This document shows positions 24,035-35,543 of a DNA stretch of 64,000 nt, piece by piece. The notes beneath the pieces were generated by a model that saw only the letters and a list, made by a program, of their open reading frames with translations, made no database searches and was not told where the DNA came from. Source of the stretch: Marasmius tenuissimus (lineage: Eukaryota; Basidiomycota; Agaricomycetes; Agaricales; Marasmiaceae); contig JAQOTA010000053.1 of the NCBI GenBank assembly GCA_029532415.1, positions 6,650,941 to 6,714,940 of the forward strand, read 5' to 3'. The translations under genes and the position numbers were made by a program. Each line of letters begins with the position of its first letter. Positions within the stretch are counted from its first letter, which is position 1.

Positions 24035-25094
24035 TTATACACTGTACGCGGGAGAAACATCGTTTGTCAAGTATTTGAGGGCTCGTTTCTTATTTCGTGG
24101 CACCGGTACCAGTGATGCGGGTACAGGTGTGGATCCGAACGAATTACTGACCGACAAATGGGACGTGATCCTGTCAACGCCCTGTTGAACACCGCTGTTT
24201 TGATATGAATCAAACTCTTTGTTTGAGCCCGGTTGAGCTATTACTGGGATACGTGAGCTATGGGGTTGGAGAGGGACGTATAGACTTCGGCTCACCGAAG
24301 TATTGAGCGGTATAATCTATTACCTCAGTTGCATCGGATGTGAACTTTCCGTGAGATTGTTTCCCTCCAGATACTCGGTGAGCTTTCTTCCACCACCAAA
24401 TAAACACAAAAGCTCCCATGAGCAACGCTACAATGCCGACGACTATCCCAGCGATAGCTCCCGAAGACAGGCCTGCAAATGTTTGAGTTGTTCATATGCG
24501 ACTTCAAAGTGAGTGGGTAGCTGACCTGGGCCCGTTGCCGAGCCAGTCGCAACGGTTGGTGTTGAGTTAGGGGTGGAGGAACGAGAGGACGAAGTACTCG
24601 GCTTCGAGTTCGCATTTGGATCTGTCTGATTGAGCTCAAGATAATCAATCCAAGTGTCTGACCCTTTTACTCCAACATCCATAGCCAACGTATAAAGCCC
24701 ATACTCAATATCCTGCGGAGATTCATACATTTTGACGTTATAATTGGCATCAAGTCGCGGTGCAGCTGCCCAGGTGGTATTGTGTGTAGTATCCTTTCCT
24801 GACATAGTGAGCGTGAATGTGTTCGAGGTTGGAGAGGTGGTAAGTTTATGAGAGATTGTTCCGTAGACAGCTATGTAAGAACCTGTCGTGACCGTTGGTG
24901 AGCTTGGCAACGAATGAAATCAATGGATTAATTAACGACACACCGGTAAATGTAAAAGTCATTCTGGCGCCAGCGGCAGATGTACCCATGGTTGTGTTTT
25001 GGTATTCTGGCTCGGACCCTCTCGGATGCCAGCCAGACTCAGGGGTGTAGCTGATTCGGGGATCCCTATCGTCGAGTCGGATGAGACTCGACAT
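24035..25094 (-). CDS. One-helix membrane protein, right duplicate, SPAY C-terminus
   Basis: A 288-aa model from exons 25094-24944, 24882-24526, 24472-24296 and 24216-24035 (introns 61, 53 and 79 nt). Every exon and intron length equals that of the gene at 13822-14881. The ectodomain starts IRLDDRDPRISYTP, the stem is nearly unchanged, and the helix is AIAGIVVGIVALLMGAFVFI followed by WWW-K-K. The tail has diverged most (KQSHGKFTSDATEVIDY) and ends VSPAYSV, so the PPxY motif of the left copy has become SPxY. The frame is open throughout and splice sites are conserved, so it is likely a working paralogue. A signal peptide is not visible, as for its partner. Confidence 0.72.
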
Positions 25095-25379
25095 GCCTGA
25101 GACTTGAGTGATGGAATGACCAGAAGGAATTCGGGTAATCGGAGTGTAGGAGACGAACGGTTGATCCCCGTGTACAATGTCGACAACGGAGTCAAGTCTT
25201 GAGAGTAAGTAAGGGGCAGGTCGGAGGAGGTTGGGGAAGGGAAAGAAGAGGAGGGTGATGACACTTATGTTTTGGCGTCAGTCAGCGAGAGAAGCGAGAT
25301 CCGAACTCAGACTGTCAGATCTCGTGGGCAACCCAGAAGATTTTTATTCGACTTGACTGGCTCGTGAGACATTGACTTT

Positions 25380-25406
25380 GATTGATTGATTGATTGATTG
25401 ATTGAT
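25380..25406. repeat. (GATT)n microsatellite
   Basis: A perfect run of about 6.5 GATT units at the edge of duplication block 2. The left copy has only an interrupted GATTGATTG tract near 15160-15182. Confidence 0.9.
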
Positions 25407-25609
25407 CAATTATGCAGTGCTCGGGCCCTTGATGGGGATAATTCTGCTTGTCCTTGTACAAGAAATGCGCTCATACATCTACGAACCTTGTGTACTCAGA
25501 GTAACTGCCGTGGGAAACAATGGGGAGTCGGGGACAGTGCTGTTACATGCGTCCCCGGGTCCCCTCAGTCTGAAAGCTTATACAGTGGCCTTGATTAACC
25601 TTTGAAGGC

Positions 25610-25830
25610 AGTCAAGTTGACTCCAGTGGTTCTTGCAGCTGAGAAAGTCCGAGTTTTATAGCACATAACAGAAAATGTTTGCGCTATGTCTTTTGCTACT
25701 CATAGCTCTCTGAGCTCTCTCTGCTCGTAGACTATGGAGTTGGAGAGACCCGCCTGAATTTTTCCTCTGAGATCACTTGCATTTAAGCTGTATCTTTAAT
25801 GAGTTGTCATGAGCTCTATTAGTATTCACG
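25610..25830. repeat. Repeat shared with 21040-21260, upstream of an F-box copy
   Basis: Matches 21040-21260 in order (GCTGAGAAAGTC, AAAATGTTTGCGC, ATGAGCTCTATTAGTA). It ends ~135 bp before the start of the F-box pseudogene at 25966, so it probably belongs to the duplicated 5' region of this gene family. Confidence 0.65.
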
Positions 25831-25965
25831 GGGGCCGGTAATCCTAGGGATCGAGTCCAAATGAAGTTGAAATCACGTAGATGGACCTTGCTCGGAGATT
25901 TCCGATAGGACCGGTCGCGAACATTTTCCCAAAAATGGCGCCGGCCATCTTGGCCCCTCGCAACC

Positions 25966-26700
25966 ATGCCCTTGATGCATGGAAACCTCGACTGCAAGCT
26001 ACCATTTGAGTTAGTGGAACATATTCTCGGAGAATGTAGCCAAAAACACGTACTCTCCAACTCCATTGTCGGCCACTCTTGGATCCCTAGTTGCCGCTCA
26101 CGCAATACCTTTCAGGAAAGCACGATCGAAGGTGGAAGCGAGAAACAGTGCCTCAAAATAGTTTCACCCATCGAACTACAGCACTCCAACATTTCAAGAT
26201 ATACCCATGGAATCGAACTACATCTCCAACAAGGCCATTAACTCGGCAGCGAAGGCTCAACCAATCCTCTGGAGTTGATCTTGGTGCATCTAAAAGATCA
26301 TGTTCATTCGCTGAAAGAGCTCTCCCTTGCCTACAACGGCTCGATGCTACTTTCATCTGTCACGCTATTATCCAAACTCGGGGGAGTTTCCGCACAAGTA
26401 CTTGATTCGCTCCGTCATATCACCGAGCTGGCGATACACTTGTTCCATGAGTTTGACGGGAGGCTTTGATCTATTTTACATCTTTGTTTTCTCGGTTGAA
26501 GGTTCTCAAGATGGATGGTGAATGTAGTATTATATACGAAGAAGGGAATAAGAAGGTCTTGGGCTGTATCCTTCCACCCTCCTTGAGGACACTGAAGCTG
26601 GGAGGGACTGACGACTCCGGAAATAGTAGGGCTACCTCATTATTAGTGATACCATATGTGGGAGTTGGGGGCAGTAGCATCGTCAAACCAGCTTGCTGAT
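25966..26700 (+). pseudogene. F-box/LRR gene copy, frameshifted and truncated
   Basis: The start reads GNLDCKLPFELVEHILGEC, then SWIPSCRSR, aligned with the intact gene at 43714-45107. It meets a stop at about 26239, resumes in frame (NPLELILVHLKDHVHSLKEL; VLDSLRHITELAIHLFHEFD), stops again at about 26467, and changes frame for LKVLKMDGECSIIYEEG and LPPSLRTLKLGG. The second half and the second exon of the intact copy are missing. It is a dead copy of an SCF adaptor gene. About 80 bp upstream of the ATG are also shared with the two other family members. Confidence 0.7.
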
Positions 26701-28571
26701 ACCAGATCATCCTGAAATTGTCAATGAATGTTCTGGTATTGCCATCTCCGACAGTGGCGTCGCTGCCAGATTCAACGGGGGTTTCGGGGTTGTATGAAGT
26801 GCGGTAAACTGCCGTATGTGGGCTTTGGAAACAAGAAAGCTATTGATTTATACTTTCACTTTCTGAGTGATCAGTCCCTTGATCAGAAGGTCTGTACCTC
26901 TCTTTGAGCTTTTATTTTTCCATAGTGTGCATACGACGAATCCACCATAATTGCACGCATTGCGTCGGGCTTCGACGAGCACGGAGTATCATCCATCAAA
27001 AGTCAAAGAGGACTATAGACACTAATTCTGTAATTTGTGGGCAGTAGGATACGAATTCATTAGGGAACGACCAAAAATCTGCCGGGAGATGGGCATCTAC
27101 ATCCACGATGGTGGCAAGGTCAACAGCCTGGTGACGGTGGCGGTTTGTTCGGTCCGTAGGAAGGCCTATTAGGTCCATTCCTCCTGTCATTTCTCACGTA
27201 CAAAGAACGGTACCTCTTGCCAGTGCAGCCCAAGGTGATGGTGGGGGTGATGGTGGAGGATATCGAGGAATCAACCCGTTGTTCCAAGTTGCCCCCCTTT
27301 ACTTCAGGTTTGATCGTCCGTGCCCCACTGCGCGTGCTCCTGGATCATGATAATAAGTAATACGCACAATTGTGTTCTCACAATTCGTAGGACGTGCGGC
27401 GACTAGAACCGATACAAATCCGTGCCAAGGGTAAGCGGGTGAACAGGGAGAGCGCAATCTGTATCCTTGAAACCAATATGGAACGAGAACAAAAAGGAAG
27501 ATCCACTTAGCCTAAAACCTCTCAGGTCACTCCTGCCCCAATTAGTACCGGAACATTCAAAGCGACGATATCGCTTGGCTTTCGGGTACCTTTGATCAAC
27601 TGCGAAATCTGCCTCAGGAGAGGTCTTATTCAGGGAGAAGAACGATGAAAAAGATGCAAAAGGAAGGATGCTGGGATAGAAACAAAGCTGTATGTGGAAA
27701 CTGTACAAAGTTATCGTGAATAAGTCGTAAAATCACAAAACAATACCTTCTCAGATTATCATTCGACGGTCGATTTGTCCTGAACAGCCCTCGTATCAGG
27801 TAGGGATCAAGACATCACGCAGCAGGCACAACTCAAGTTTTTCCTACCTATGTGGGTATTTATTTCGTGGGGCGCCGAGGAGCATCAATCTCGGGGAATG
27901 ATGAAGTGATATATCACAGGCAGGCTTTGGCACCTGACTCATAGATCTGCGATACCGCTCCACTCTCATATTGTAATGGCTAGGGGAGTCAAAGCGAACC
28001 ATTGGTCAAAGCTCATATTGCCGAACTACGACGATCCAACGCGCTCGGATCCAATTCCAATTGCCAACCGATACCTTCTCAGATCAACAACGAGGCACAC
28101 ACCACCGTGATAAGAGCCAATGAAAGGAGCTATACTCTTGAGGTAACGGGTGGGGAATATTCCACCCCACCTGGTGCATACAGAAACATCGACCTTGACA
28201 GTAAGTCTTTCCTCGATTTCGACATAACTATGTGGGATAACTCCTCACACAAGTCAGTTTCAGGTGGTTGTTAGCTCAGAATGGCTGATGACAGACAGAT
28301 GAAGCCGAATTTATCGGGACCGTCCTTGACCCTAATGCACGGGACTTGGATCAACGTTGAATGAATCGAGGCTGAGGGGCTCCAGAGCCTCAGATGGTAA
28401 ATCATCAATGTTTTGGGGCCTTCATCTTCCTTCTGTTATTAGCAGCTCGGATCAAACGGAACGACTCTGTCCAGCAGCACCGCCTATTGTGATTACATTC
28501 GTTTTGGGGGCTGGAGTGGCTATAAACCCCACAAAATGACCGCTGCCGGGGTGATTCACCCCAAAGCAAAG
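26701..28571. other. No confident gene
   Basis: 1.9 kb with scattered open frames only. One fragment (about 26780-26890, CMKCGKLPYVGFGNKKAID) looks protein-like but could not be joined to flanking exons. The 27403-27708 minus-strand frame has a hydrophobic start but no family match I know. Confidence 0.4.
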
Positions 28572-30024
28572 ATGCCTCTGAGTGCGACGTCTGCAGTGCT
28601 CTCTGTCTTCTGCACCTCGGTACGTTAATCACGTTATGACATCGAGACGATCCTAATCATTGAAGCAGGCGCAACTTTTCCTATATGGCTAGTGTTCACG
28701 ACTCTTCATCGAAGCGAAGTCACTTATTACCTCCCGCTTCCTCTGCTTAGGATGCAACACCGTTCTCTTTATTATATCCATGCGACTTCTTTGGCGTCGG
28801 GCCCGTGGAAAATTCCTATCCTTTCACGTCGTTTCCACAGTTGTCCTCTTCATCGTTGCATCAATAGTAGCAGTCGTGACCACATTACAAGCGTGTGCTA
28901 TCATAGGCGAGTGGACAAATGTGAATCTTCTGATCCTCAGGTGTGTCTTTTTTTGTCGGATGGCCTTCAACTTCAACACGCTAACAAGTTGGGTAACGCC
29001 TTTCAGCTATGTCCTGTCTTTCTCTGTCCAAATACTTGAGTGCGTTCCCGACCTCTTACAATGATGATGTTCAATGGTGAACGCGTATTGCAAAACAGTC
29101 TGACATCGATAGTCATTCTGGTGTGTCTTGTTAAGACTTTCCAGTGTTCTCGTCTCACGCCGGACACAGATCTATCGCTGCTACTGTGTTTGCAACCGAT
29201 CGATCAAATTCATTGTGCTCCCCATCTTGCTGATGCTCCCGGAGATAGGTGAGTTCTGTCTTTCGCAGAGTTGAAGACAGCCAAAATTTGGGATCGTATA
29301 GGACTCTTCTATGCTAGCTTCGCCGACATTGTGAAGGGGTCGTGGGGAATGGCCGTCCTCCAGGATAACGGCTTCTCCAAAGCCGGTATGATAACGTCCG
29401 CCGGTTCATTGATAGCCAACTTATCTACCAATTTGGTTCTCACGACGACAATTGGTGCGCATAAGAAGTGAAACGTACATTCAGTGATTGACTTGTCTTT
29501 GACACTAGCTTACAAAATTTGGGCGACTGCTCGAGGCCTTGAAGCTGTCTCGGAGAGAAATCGTCGCTTCTACAGGCACATCATGGCAGTTGTGTAGGTT
29601 GTCATATCGAATTACTGTTGGACTGCGGCTGGAACCAGCGATTTCAGGATAGAATCCGGGTCTATCCTGTTGATATTTATGGCGGTTCTCATCGGCCTGA
29701 TGCTCGACAACGGGTACAGCAAGGGGAACGTCCCTGCAATTATAGTAGCGACATTGTTTCCACAAGTGCTCGTGAGTCCCTTTTACTATACCTAATGGAT
29801 CGGCCTCACTCGCCCTTCAGGCTTTCGTTCCATTACTTATCTCAGTTCGGGTTGGGCTAGGGCGTACTTTTGAGGAAGAGACCTTACGCCTCGTCTCTAC
29901 AATTCACATTGTAGTACCGCCGGGCGACTCAGAGAACGGAACAGATGCGGAAGGCAGCTTCGAGCTGGATATCCATAGAATTGACAAGGTTGAAGGTAAT
30001 GGGGAAGTAGGTCGTGCGATTTAG
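28572..30024 (+). CDS. Seven-helix membrane protein (agaricomycete RVGLG family), seven exons
   Basis: A 361-aa model from exons 28572-28619, 28693-29039, 29145-29248, 29281-29454, 29509-29593, 29648-29771 and 29821-30024. All six junctions keep phase, which supports the chain. Hydrophobic segments in order: CLGCNTVLFIISMRLL, HVVSTVVLFIVASIVAVV, the PFSYVLSFSV region before TQIYRCYCV, IKFIVLPILLMLP, AGSLIANLSTNLVLTTTI, ESGSILLIFMAVLIGLML, and VPAIIVATLFPQVLAFVP ending in SVRVGLG. IYRCY before helix 4 and RVGLG after the last helix are signatures of a family expanded in agaricomycetes, with no established ligand (recalled). The tail is acidic. The third intron (29249-29280) is only 32 nt, and that junction is the least certain. 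Confidence 0.72.
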
Positions 30025-30869
30025 CTGGTATAGATGTATAATGTTCCAGATTGAACCCAATGGTAATGGAGAGCTCGCGGCCTGGCCTTCTCCCGTGAGG
30101 GATCCACTCCGGCTCAAGTTGACACCGATCATAGCCATCTCCCTCATAAGTAGCTTTACGCCACAGGGAACGAGTCACAGAACCACCCTTAATGATATCG
30201 CAGCGACTGCCACTGATCGCTGTCAAGCCGCGGGCCTGATGGCATTAGGTACGACGTAACGACGGGAGGAGGATCGGAGGGTGGAGGTCCCTTCCGACGT
30301 TTCAGGTGCGGACACTTTCTCGCAATTGAAGATACAAAACCATACTATGAAAACTTGTGCACAACGCTTAAGATCTTCGGACTATTTTAGCCTCCATTTC
30401 GATGATAGTACGATTCTGTATTGAGTGAATCTTTGGTGGATCAACATGATTATCCGCTCATGACATACTGTACTTATCCTCCGATCTCAATCTTTCCTCC
30501 AAGTTGGCTCTTGGGCATGGGATTCCAAGTGAGCACATCCATATCAAAATCATAACCGCCACCATCTCGAACAAAGATGCTGCGCGGCGAAACTTGAAAG
30601 TAACAGACAAAGGCAGTGTCGGTGCAAAACCACACCTTTCATTGAGTCGCATCTCTGTGTTCCTACACTCCTTTCGACGTCATAAAACCTACAGTAACTT
30701 GAACACAACAGAAAATGTTACACAATGTCGTTTTTTTTTGGGTTTCCACAGCGGGCTGATCTCATGGCCTCTAGAGTCAATCTCTATTGACTTTGCTCGG
30801 AGATGTCCGATGGGGCCGGTCCGAACAGTCTTCTAAAAACGGCACGACCCATCTTGACCCTTTACCACC
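30025..30869. other. Intergenic, with shared F-box 5' sequence at its right end
   Basis: No gene is seen. From about 30690 the sequence resembles the regions upstream of the other F-box copies (AACAGAAAATGTT...CAATGTCGTTT; CTCGGAGATGTCCGATGGGG), so the promoter was duplicated with the gene. Confidence 0.5.
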
Positions 30870-32396
30870 ATGTCCTTGAAGCGTGGAGACCTCAACTGCA
30901 AGTTCCCGTTCGAACTCATTGCACAGATCCTCGGGAGATGCGACTATAAATCTCTGTTGTCATGCTCTCTTGTTTGGCATTCTTGGATCCCCAGTTGTCG
31001 CTCGCGAAGTTCCCAAAAACTCGAGGTTGACAGCGAAAACGAGGAAAAATGCATCAAAATTGCTTCACTCATGGAACCACGGCACTCCACCATTCCAGGG
31101 TACATCAGGGAGATCAGGCTTGATCTCAAACCTAGGACTGCGTTCAAGTATGAGGACGGAATCTTGACCGGTCCCATCATGCAGATCTTGATGGGCCTGG
31201 AGGATCACGTCAGTTCGCTGGCCAAACTGCGTGGTGGTACTTTCACGTCTGACGTCATATCTAAACCCAGCCCCTCAACTGGGAAGATTCGCTGGACAGT
31301 TGCTCTCTTCGTTCGGCCATATCACCGAGCTCGAGATAAACTTATTCGACGAATCTGACGCGCGGGCGGTAATCCAGTTTACGTCCTCATTTCCTTGTTT
31401 AGAGGTTCTGAAGATGTACAGTGGATGCAGTCATAGATACGATGAGGAGGAAATGAACGGAAGGAGGGGACGATGCCATGAAGATAAGAGGGTTAGCTCT
31501 TTATTATTACTGGCTCACCGCTAGTAATCCTCCTCATCTTCAGAAACTTTCGGTTTACAATATCGACGTTGAAGTGGGTGGCTGGAACGGGCGCCTCGAT
31601 CCAGATGTTGAGTCATTGCTACGTCGCTGTACGGGGCTACGGTTTCTACATTATGGATTTGATACAGCCTTGTATGAGCCTCCGCAACAGGTATTCTAGT
31701 TACTTTTCAAACCGCTCCACGCTAATCCGTCCTTCCTTTACAGCATTCTGCGATTTATCGGCCTCACTCCAGCTCGAGTGGCTGGTTGTGAGCATCTGTA
31801 ATGTGGTTCAAGACGAACACGAATCGTTATTGTTGAACCTGATACGAAAGATGGTCTCTACCCTATGCTCCCCTCGCCTGCATCCAATCACCTTTATTGT
31901 TTCTGGGACCGGTTTTCGGGTCCTCGAAGAACAATGGGGTGCTCTTGATGTCCTTCTAGCCACAACCAGATTTACCCTCGTACAGGTGGAACTTATCACT
32001 CTCTTTTCCGATGCAACTCTGCAGGATGGAATGAGTCAAGAAGATCTCGAGAAAGCGCGACAGACCTTCCCGAGATGTGATGAGCATAAACGCTTATTGG
32101 CTACTCGGGCACCGTTCACTGTGTACATGAGGACTCATTACGGTTTTGACGAGGATCCGAGAGACTTTCATGATCACGATGGGATCAACTGGGTGTGTGG
32201 AATCGATATTCAGTATAATCGTAAGTGTCAGTATCCAAGTATCGTGCTGCAAAAGCGGAAGCCTAACGTTTACGCCAGATTAAGAGGTCGTAAAGCACTA
32301 GTTAATTCGAGCACAGGCTCACCTGTGCTCAAGGATAGTAAGACTATGTATGATGGTATGAGGGTTTTCCCTTACGAGAGTTCGGATACACAGTAA
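30870..32396 (+). pseudogene. F-box/LRR gene copy, near full length but frameshifted
   Basis: The N-terminus RGDLNCKFPFELIAQILGRC and SCSLVWHSWIPSCRSR aligns with the intact gene at 43714. The frame is lost at about 31225. Downstream pieces continue in other frames: SSFGHITELEINLFDESD, FPCLEVLKMYSGCS, GLALYYYWLTASNPPHLQKL, LRRCTGLRFLHYGFDT. The second-exon region (from about 31740) is long and well kept: LEWLVVSICNVVQDEHESLL, GFRVLEEQWGALDVLLATT, RAPFTVYMRTHYG. The intron boundary near 31691 no longer keeps phase. At least two frame changes make a functional full-length product unlikely, though the open second half suggests recent decay. Confidence 0.65.
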
Positions 32397-32649
32397 CGAA
32401 ATGGCTACTCAAGAAGACACCGAGTTGTGGAATTCTATAAAGTATCTTACGCTCGCACTACAGATATATTTTACTGCGTTCATAAATACCACAAGTACAA
32501 AGGGAATGTGCTACGAAAGGTTCGGCTTTTTTGGACGACATATCAACGACAAATAGCCACTAGCCTTTTTGAAGGTCAATGAGGGTCACTTGACTGTGTA
32601 ATCGTACCCACCTTTAGCTATTACATGCATGCCAAGAGGCCACCAATGA

Positions 32650-33915
32650 TCAACCAACTACAGAACTCTGGGGAGTAGCGTTCGTGGTAATAATCACCGG
32701 AATTGGATTGGGGAACACAGGTTTCGGGGGATCCAGTACCTTCGAACCAGACACCATTGTTGAACTGTCGACCGATCCAAAGTTCCTATTACCCTGAGAT
32801 TCCAAAATTGTCGACAAGTCCGTTGATGTCCTCAAAGGCTTCCGTTTCATCTGGAAATTGTATGTCTTCGAGGGATAGTGGATTTGAGAGACCGAATCCG
32901 ATGGCGTTATACTGGAGAACGAGGCGTCGGAGGATGAATACTTGGAATCGCTAGTAGAAGCGGAATCGGAGCTAGTGTATTCTGAGCGAGCCTGTGTTTG
33001 GGGGAAAGAGTATGCAGGTGACTGATGCCACGGTCGATTAGATACCATCATCTGATCGCCTTCGAAGCAAGTAGACGATCCAGCCTCTTTGTGAGAGATT
33101 CGGCGCTCGCGTCTGTGACGACGGTAGAGGTAGATAAGAATCGCCAGAATCAGCAGAAAAAGCAGAGTCCCGAGCACCGATCCAACAATCTTCGTCGTGC
33201 GATTAGGGTCTATAGACGATGCCACTGCTGTGATGTTCTTGACAGGCCTGTCTGGCTCGAGCATATGGTCATCTTCGCAATGGTCCTGATTACCGTCTTC
33301 ATCATCACTTTCGTCGTCAGATTCCCCACTTCCGTCGTCAGGATTATCTCTTTCTGTATGGCGATCCTTTTTCCAATGACGATCCCAATTTTCGTGAGGA
33401 TACCCGTTGTCACTATATTCCCCCCAACGAGAATCGCTGTTCCCTCCAGGGACATTGTTGCATCCAGGTGCACCACTAGTATACGATTGCATTAGGCCTG
33501 TACCAACAAGCTGATTGAACGGACGAGGTCATACCTCTCACTAAAACCTTTCAATTGATAGTTCCTGACGGCTGATATGAGAATTCTTGAGCACTCAAAA
33601 GGTTGTTGAAGCGACAACTCACCCGATCTTGGGGACAGTGAACTTGACAGTGCCAGACGGCTCCATCGTATCTAGACATCCCCAGATGACAGGGGACTGT
33701 GGGGTGTCGCACTGTATCAGACGAATCCCAACGTTTTTGTCGCCCACTTCCTTGTTCCATGTCGCGGTAGCGAGAGCACCAACAGTGATAGTAGGGTTCG
33801 CCAAAATTGTGAAACAAACGCACGAATGGATCGTGAGCCAAAGATACCTACTTTCCGTTAGTACGAAATGAAATTCTGTCCCGTTGGAATGCACGCACAG
33901 TACAGTCCTGAACAT
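32650..33915 (-). CDS. One-helix surface protein, left neighbour of the laccase
   Basis: A 368-aa model from exons 33915-33899, 33847-33623, 33564-33548 and 33497-32650 (introns 51, 58 and 50 nt). The 17-nt first exon plus the second exon give a signal peptide (LYLWLTIHSCVCFTILANP). A ~75-residue folded ectodomain follows (ATATWNKEV; IRLIQCDTPQSP), then a hydrophilic stem rich in D, E, G and N (about residues 90-180), a helix at about 190-212 (IVGSVLGTLLFLLILAILIY) followed by RRHRRERR, and a ~145-residue tail containing SPAYSF and ITPSDSVSQ. The tail is clearly homologous to that of the gene at 39656-41215; the stems are unrelated in composition. Intron 3 has a weak donor (GTTTTAG). Sensor or receptor function is inferred from architecture only. 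Confidence 0.75.
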
Positions 33916-35217
33916 CGAGGGAGATAGTGTGGGTATGAAAGAAAAGGTAGTCTCAGATGAAAAACCCACTCCGCAGTCGCATCTAGATCATCTCCCGCGG
34001 TTCATAGGACCTCATTCTTGATGATTCACTAGGGAACTTTTATCTCCGAGGTAGGTTTGCAGAGCATTCATCAACATCATCGGGATCAAATGGATACCTT
34101 CGTCCTTGATCTCAGTAATGCCAACAGCTACCGCCGCTAACAATAGTAGGGAATGATGTCGATGATCAGAGCGTGAAGTATCCGAAACGTAGGCCGGGGA
34201 GGGTACTTCACATTTGTTTATTACACACCTAGCTTCGCAAAAAGCAAAGACCGCTTACAAATTGCAGGATCGATTAGCATTGCAGACCTGAGAGAATATC
34301 AACGAGATCACTGATGATGATGATGCAAGAGTATAGCCACAGACCGCAGCTCGAAATCACGCACAAGAATAGATCAATTTCACCCCAATTCATACTTTCG
34401 TATTGAGATACGTCGCTAGTCGAGTATTGGCACACGCCTATCTTCTCCCTGCCCCCCGTCTGTTTAAGAAACGTATCAATATCAAGTTTCAAGAGGCTAG
34501 CTTACGATCTATCGAGGGAGGGGTTCATAAAGCAATAAAGAAATGAAAAGGTAGAAGGCGGTATCGATAAATGGCTTGGCACTCACACAGCCTCGCACGG
34601 TGGTGCGACCGATCGGCTAGTACAGTTGAGTGAAGAGAAGGGGAGTTATGCCCGGAACGCCATCAGGAAGATGTGCATTTTGCCGGAAGCCGTTCCGGCT
34701 GTTTAGCCGGTCTTGCAGGCTCACAGGCTGACTGGCCCAAAAAAGCGACGGGCCAAAGCTTCGGGCTATTGCTGAGCAGTTAGAAAAATACCTCAGAAGG
34801 CTGGGGAATTGTAAAATGGTCACCATGGGCACGGAAGTTGGTCGAAGAAATCAGAGCAATCCTATTATTCTGTGCCAAAAAATCCAGCCTGTGGGAATTC
34901 TGACATGGCCTGCCAGGTGGCAGGGCCGCGCCGGTTAGCTTGTGCAGGCCGAGAACGGCTGTGAACGGTTATTTTGCATCTTACTGATGGCGGTTATGCT
35001 TCGCATGAGTCGAGTCTCGCTATGCCTCCAAGCATATCCGAAAGGCAATGGCGCGAGGGTCATAATGACTTGAGTAATGGTGGTCACGACGACAATCAAT
35101 ACACCGTTCCCGAGCTTATAGGCTATGAGCCTATGGACCTATATAGGCCCGAGCCCTTATGATGCCGGTAGGTACAAGCATGAACCCGGCCTTCGTGGAG
35201 AAGCACAACACGCGAGG
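33916..35217. other. No confident gene
   Basis: Contains an isolated hydrophobic minus-strand stretch near 34290-34400 and a G/C-rich segment (34680-34960) with short inverted motifs such as GCCGGAAGCCGTTCCGGC. A 60-codon plus-strand frame ends at 35160. None supports a gene call. Confidence 0.4.
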
Positions 35218-35370
35218 TACTGACCTATTTCACTCAATTCGTATGGCGTGTGACCATTTTCGAAATAAACTTTTTGCCAGAAAATCCGATAAATCGAGAA
35301 AAAATTATTGGCGGGGTTTCGAAAATGGGTGTGACCTGTGACCATACGAATTGAGTGAAATAGGTCAGTA
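35218..35370. mobile_element. 153-bp MITE with perfect 29-bp terminal inverted repeats and TA target duplication
   Basis: TACTGACCTATTTCACTCAA... at 35218-35246 is the exact reverse complement of 35342-35370. The inverted homology continues imperfectly inward (TGACCATTTTCGAAA against TTTCGAAAATGGGTGTGACC), leaving only a ~50-bp AT-rich centre. The element CTGACC...GGTCAG is flanked by TA on both sides, the target duplication of Tc1/mariner-type elements. It has no coding capacity. It lies ~170 bp beyond the 3' end of the laccase gene. The perfect arms suggest a young insertion. Confidence 0.88.
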
Positions 35371-35543
35371 TATGATTATAAGAAGATCTAAACTGGCTAA
35401 GGAAACCCGAACAATAGTGAGTGAATATGACTTTGAAGAAAAGATTGCTCAAACGAAGGGAAGTTGTACTTGGTATGGGACGCAGCCGTCCGACAACATC
35501 AATAAATAAATAAATTACCTGAATGAGGGTACTAGAACGTCAA

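Larger units (their letters stand above)
24022..25415. repeat. Segmental duplication block 2, right copy (carries a membrane-protein gene)
   Basis: Partner of 13808-15190. Both copies hold a four-exon minus-strand gene with the same exon lengths, plus matching flanks. The right end runs into a (GATT)n microsatellite at 25380-25406. Confidence 0.85.

Noticed and set aside
34274..34492. Hydrophobic minus-strand frame as a membrane protein
   Set aside because: One hydrophobic segment only, no homology to the RVGLG family motifs, and no exon chain.
34680..34960. G/C-rich stretch with short inverted motifs
   Set aside because: The motifs are short and irregular with no consistent ends. It is not enough for a transposon or RNA gene call.
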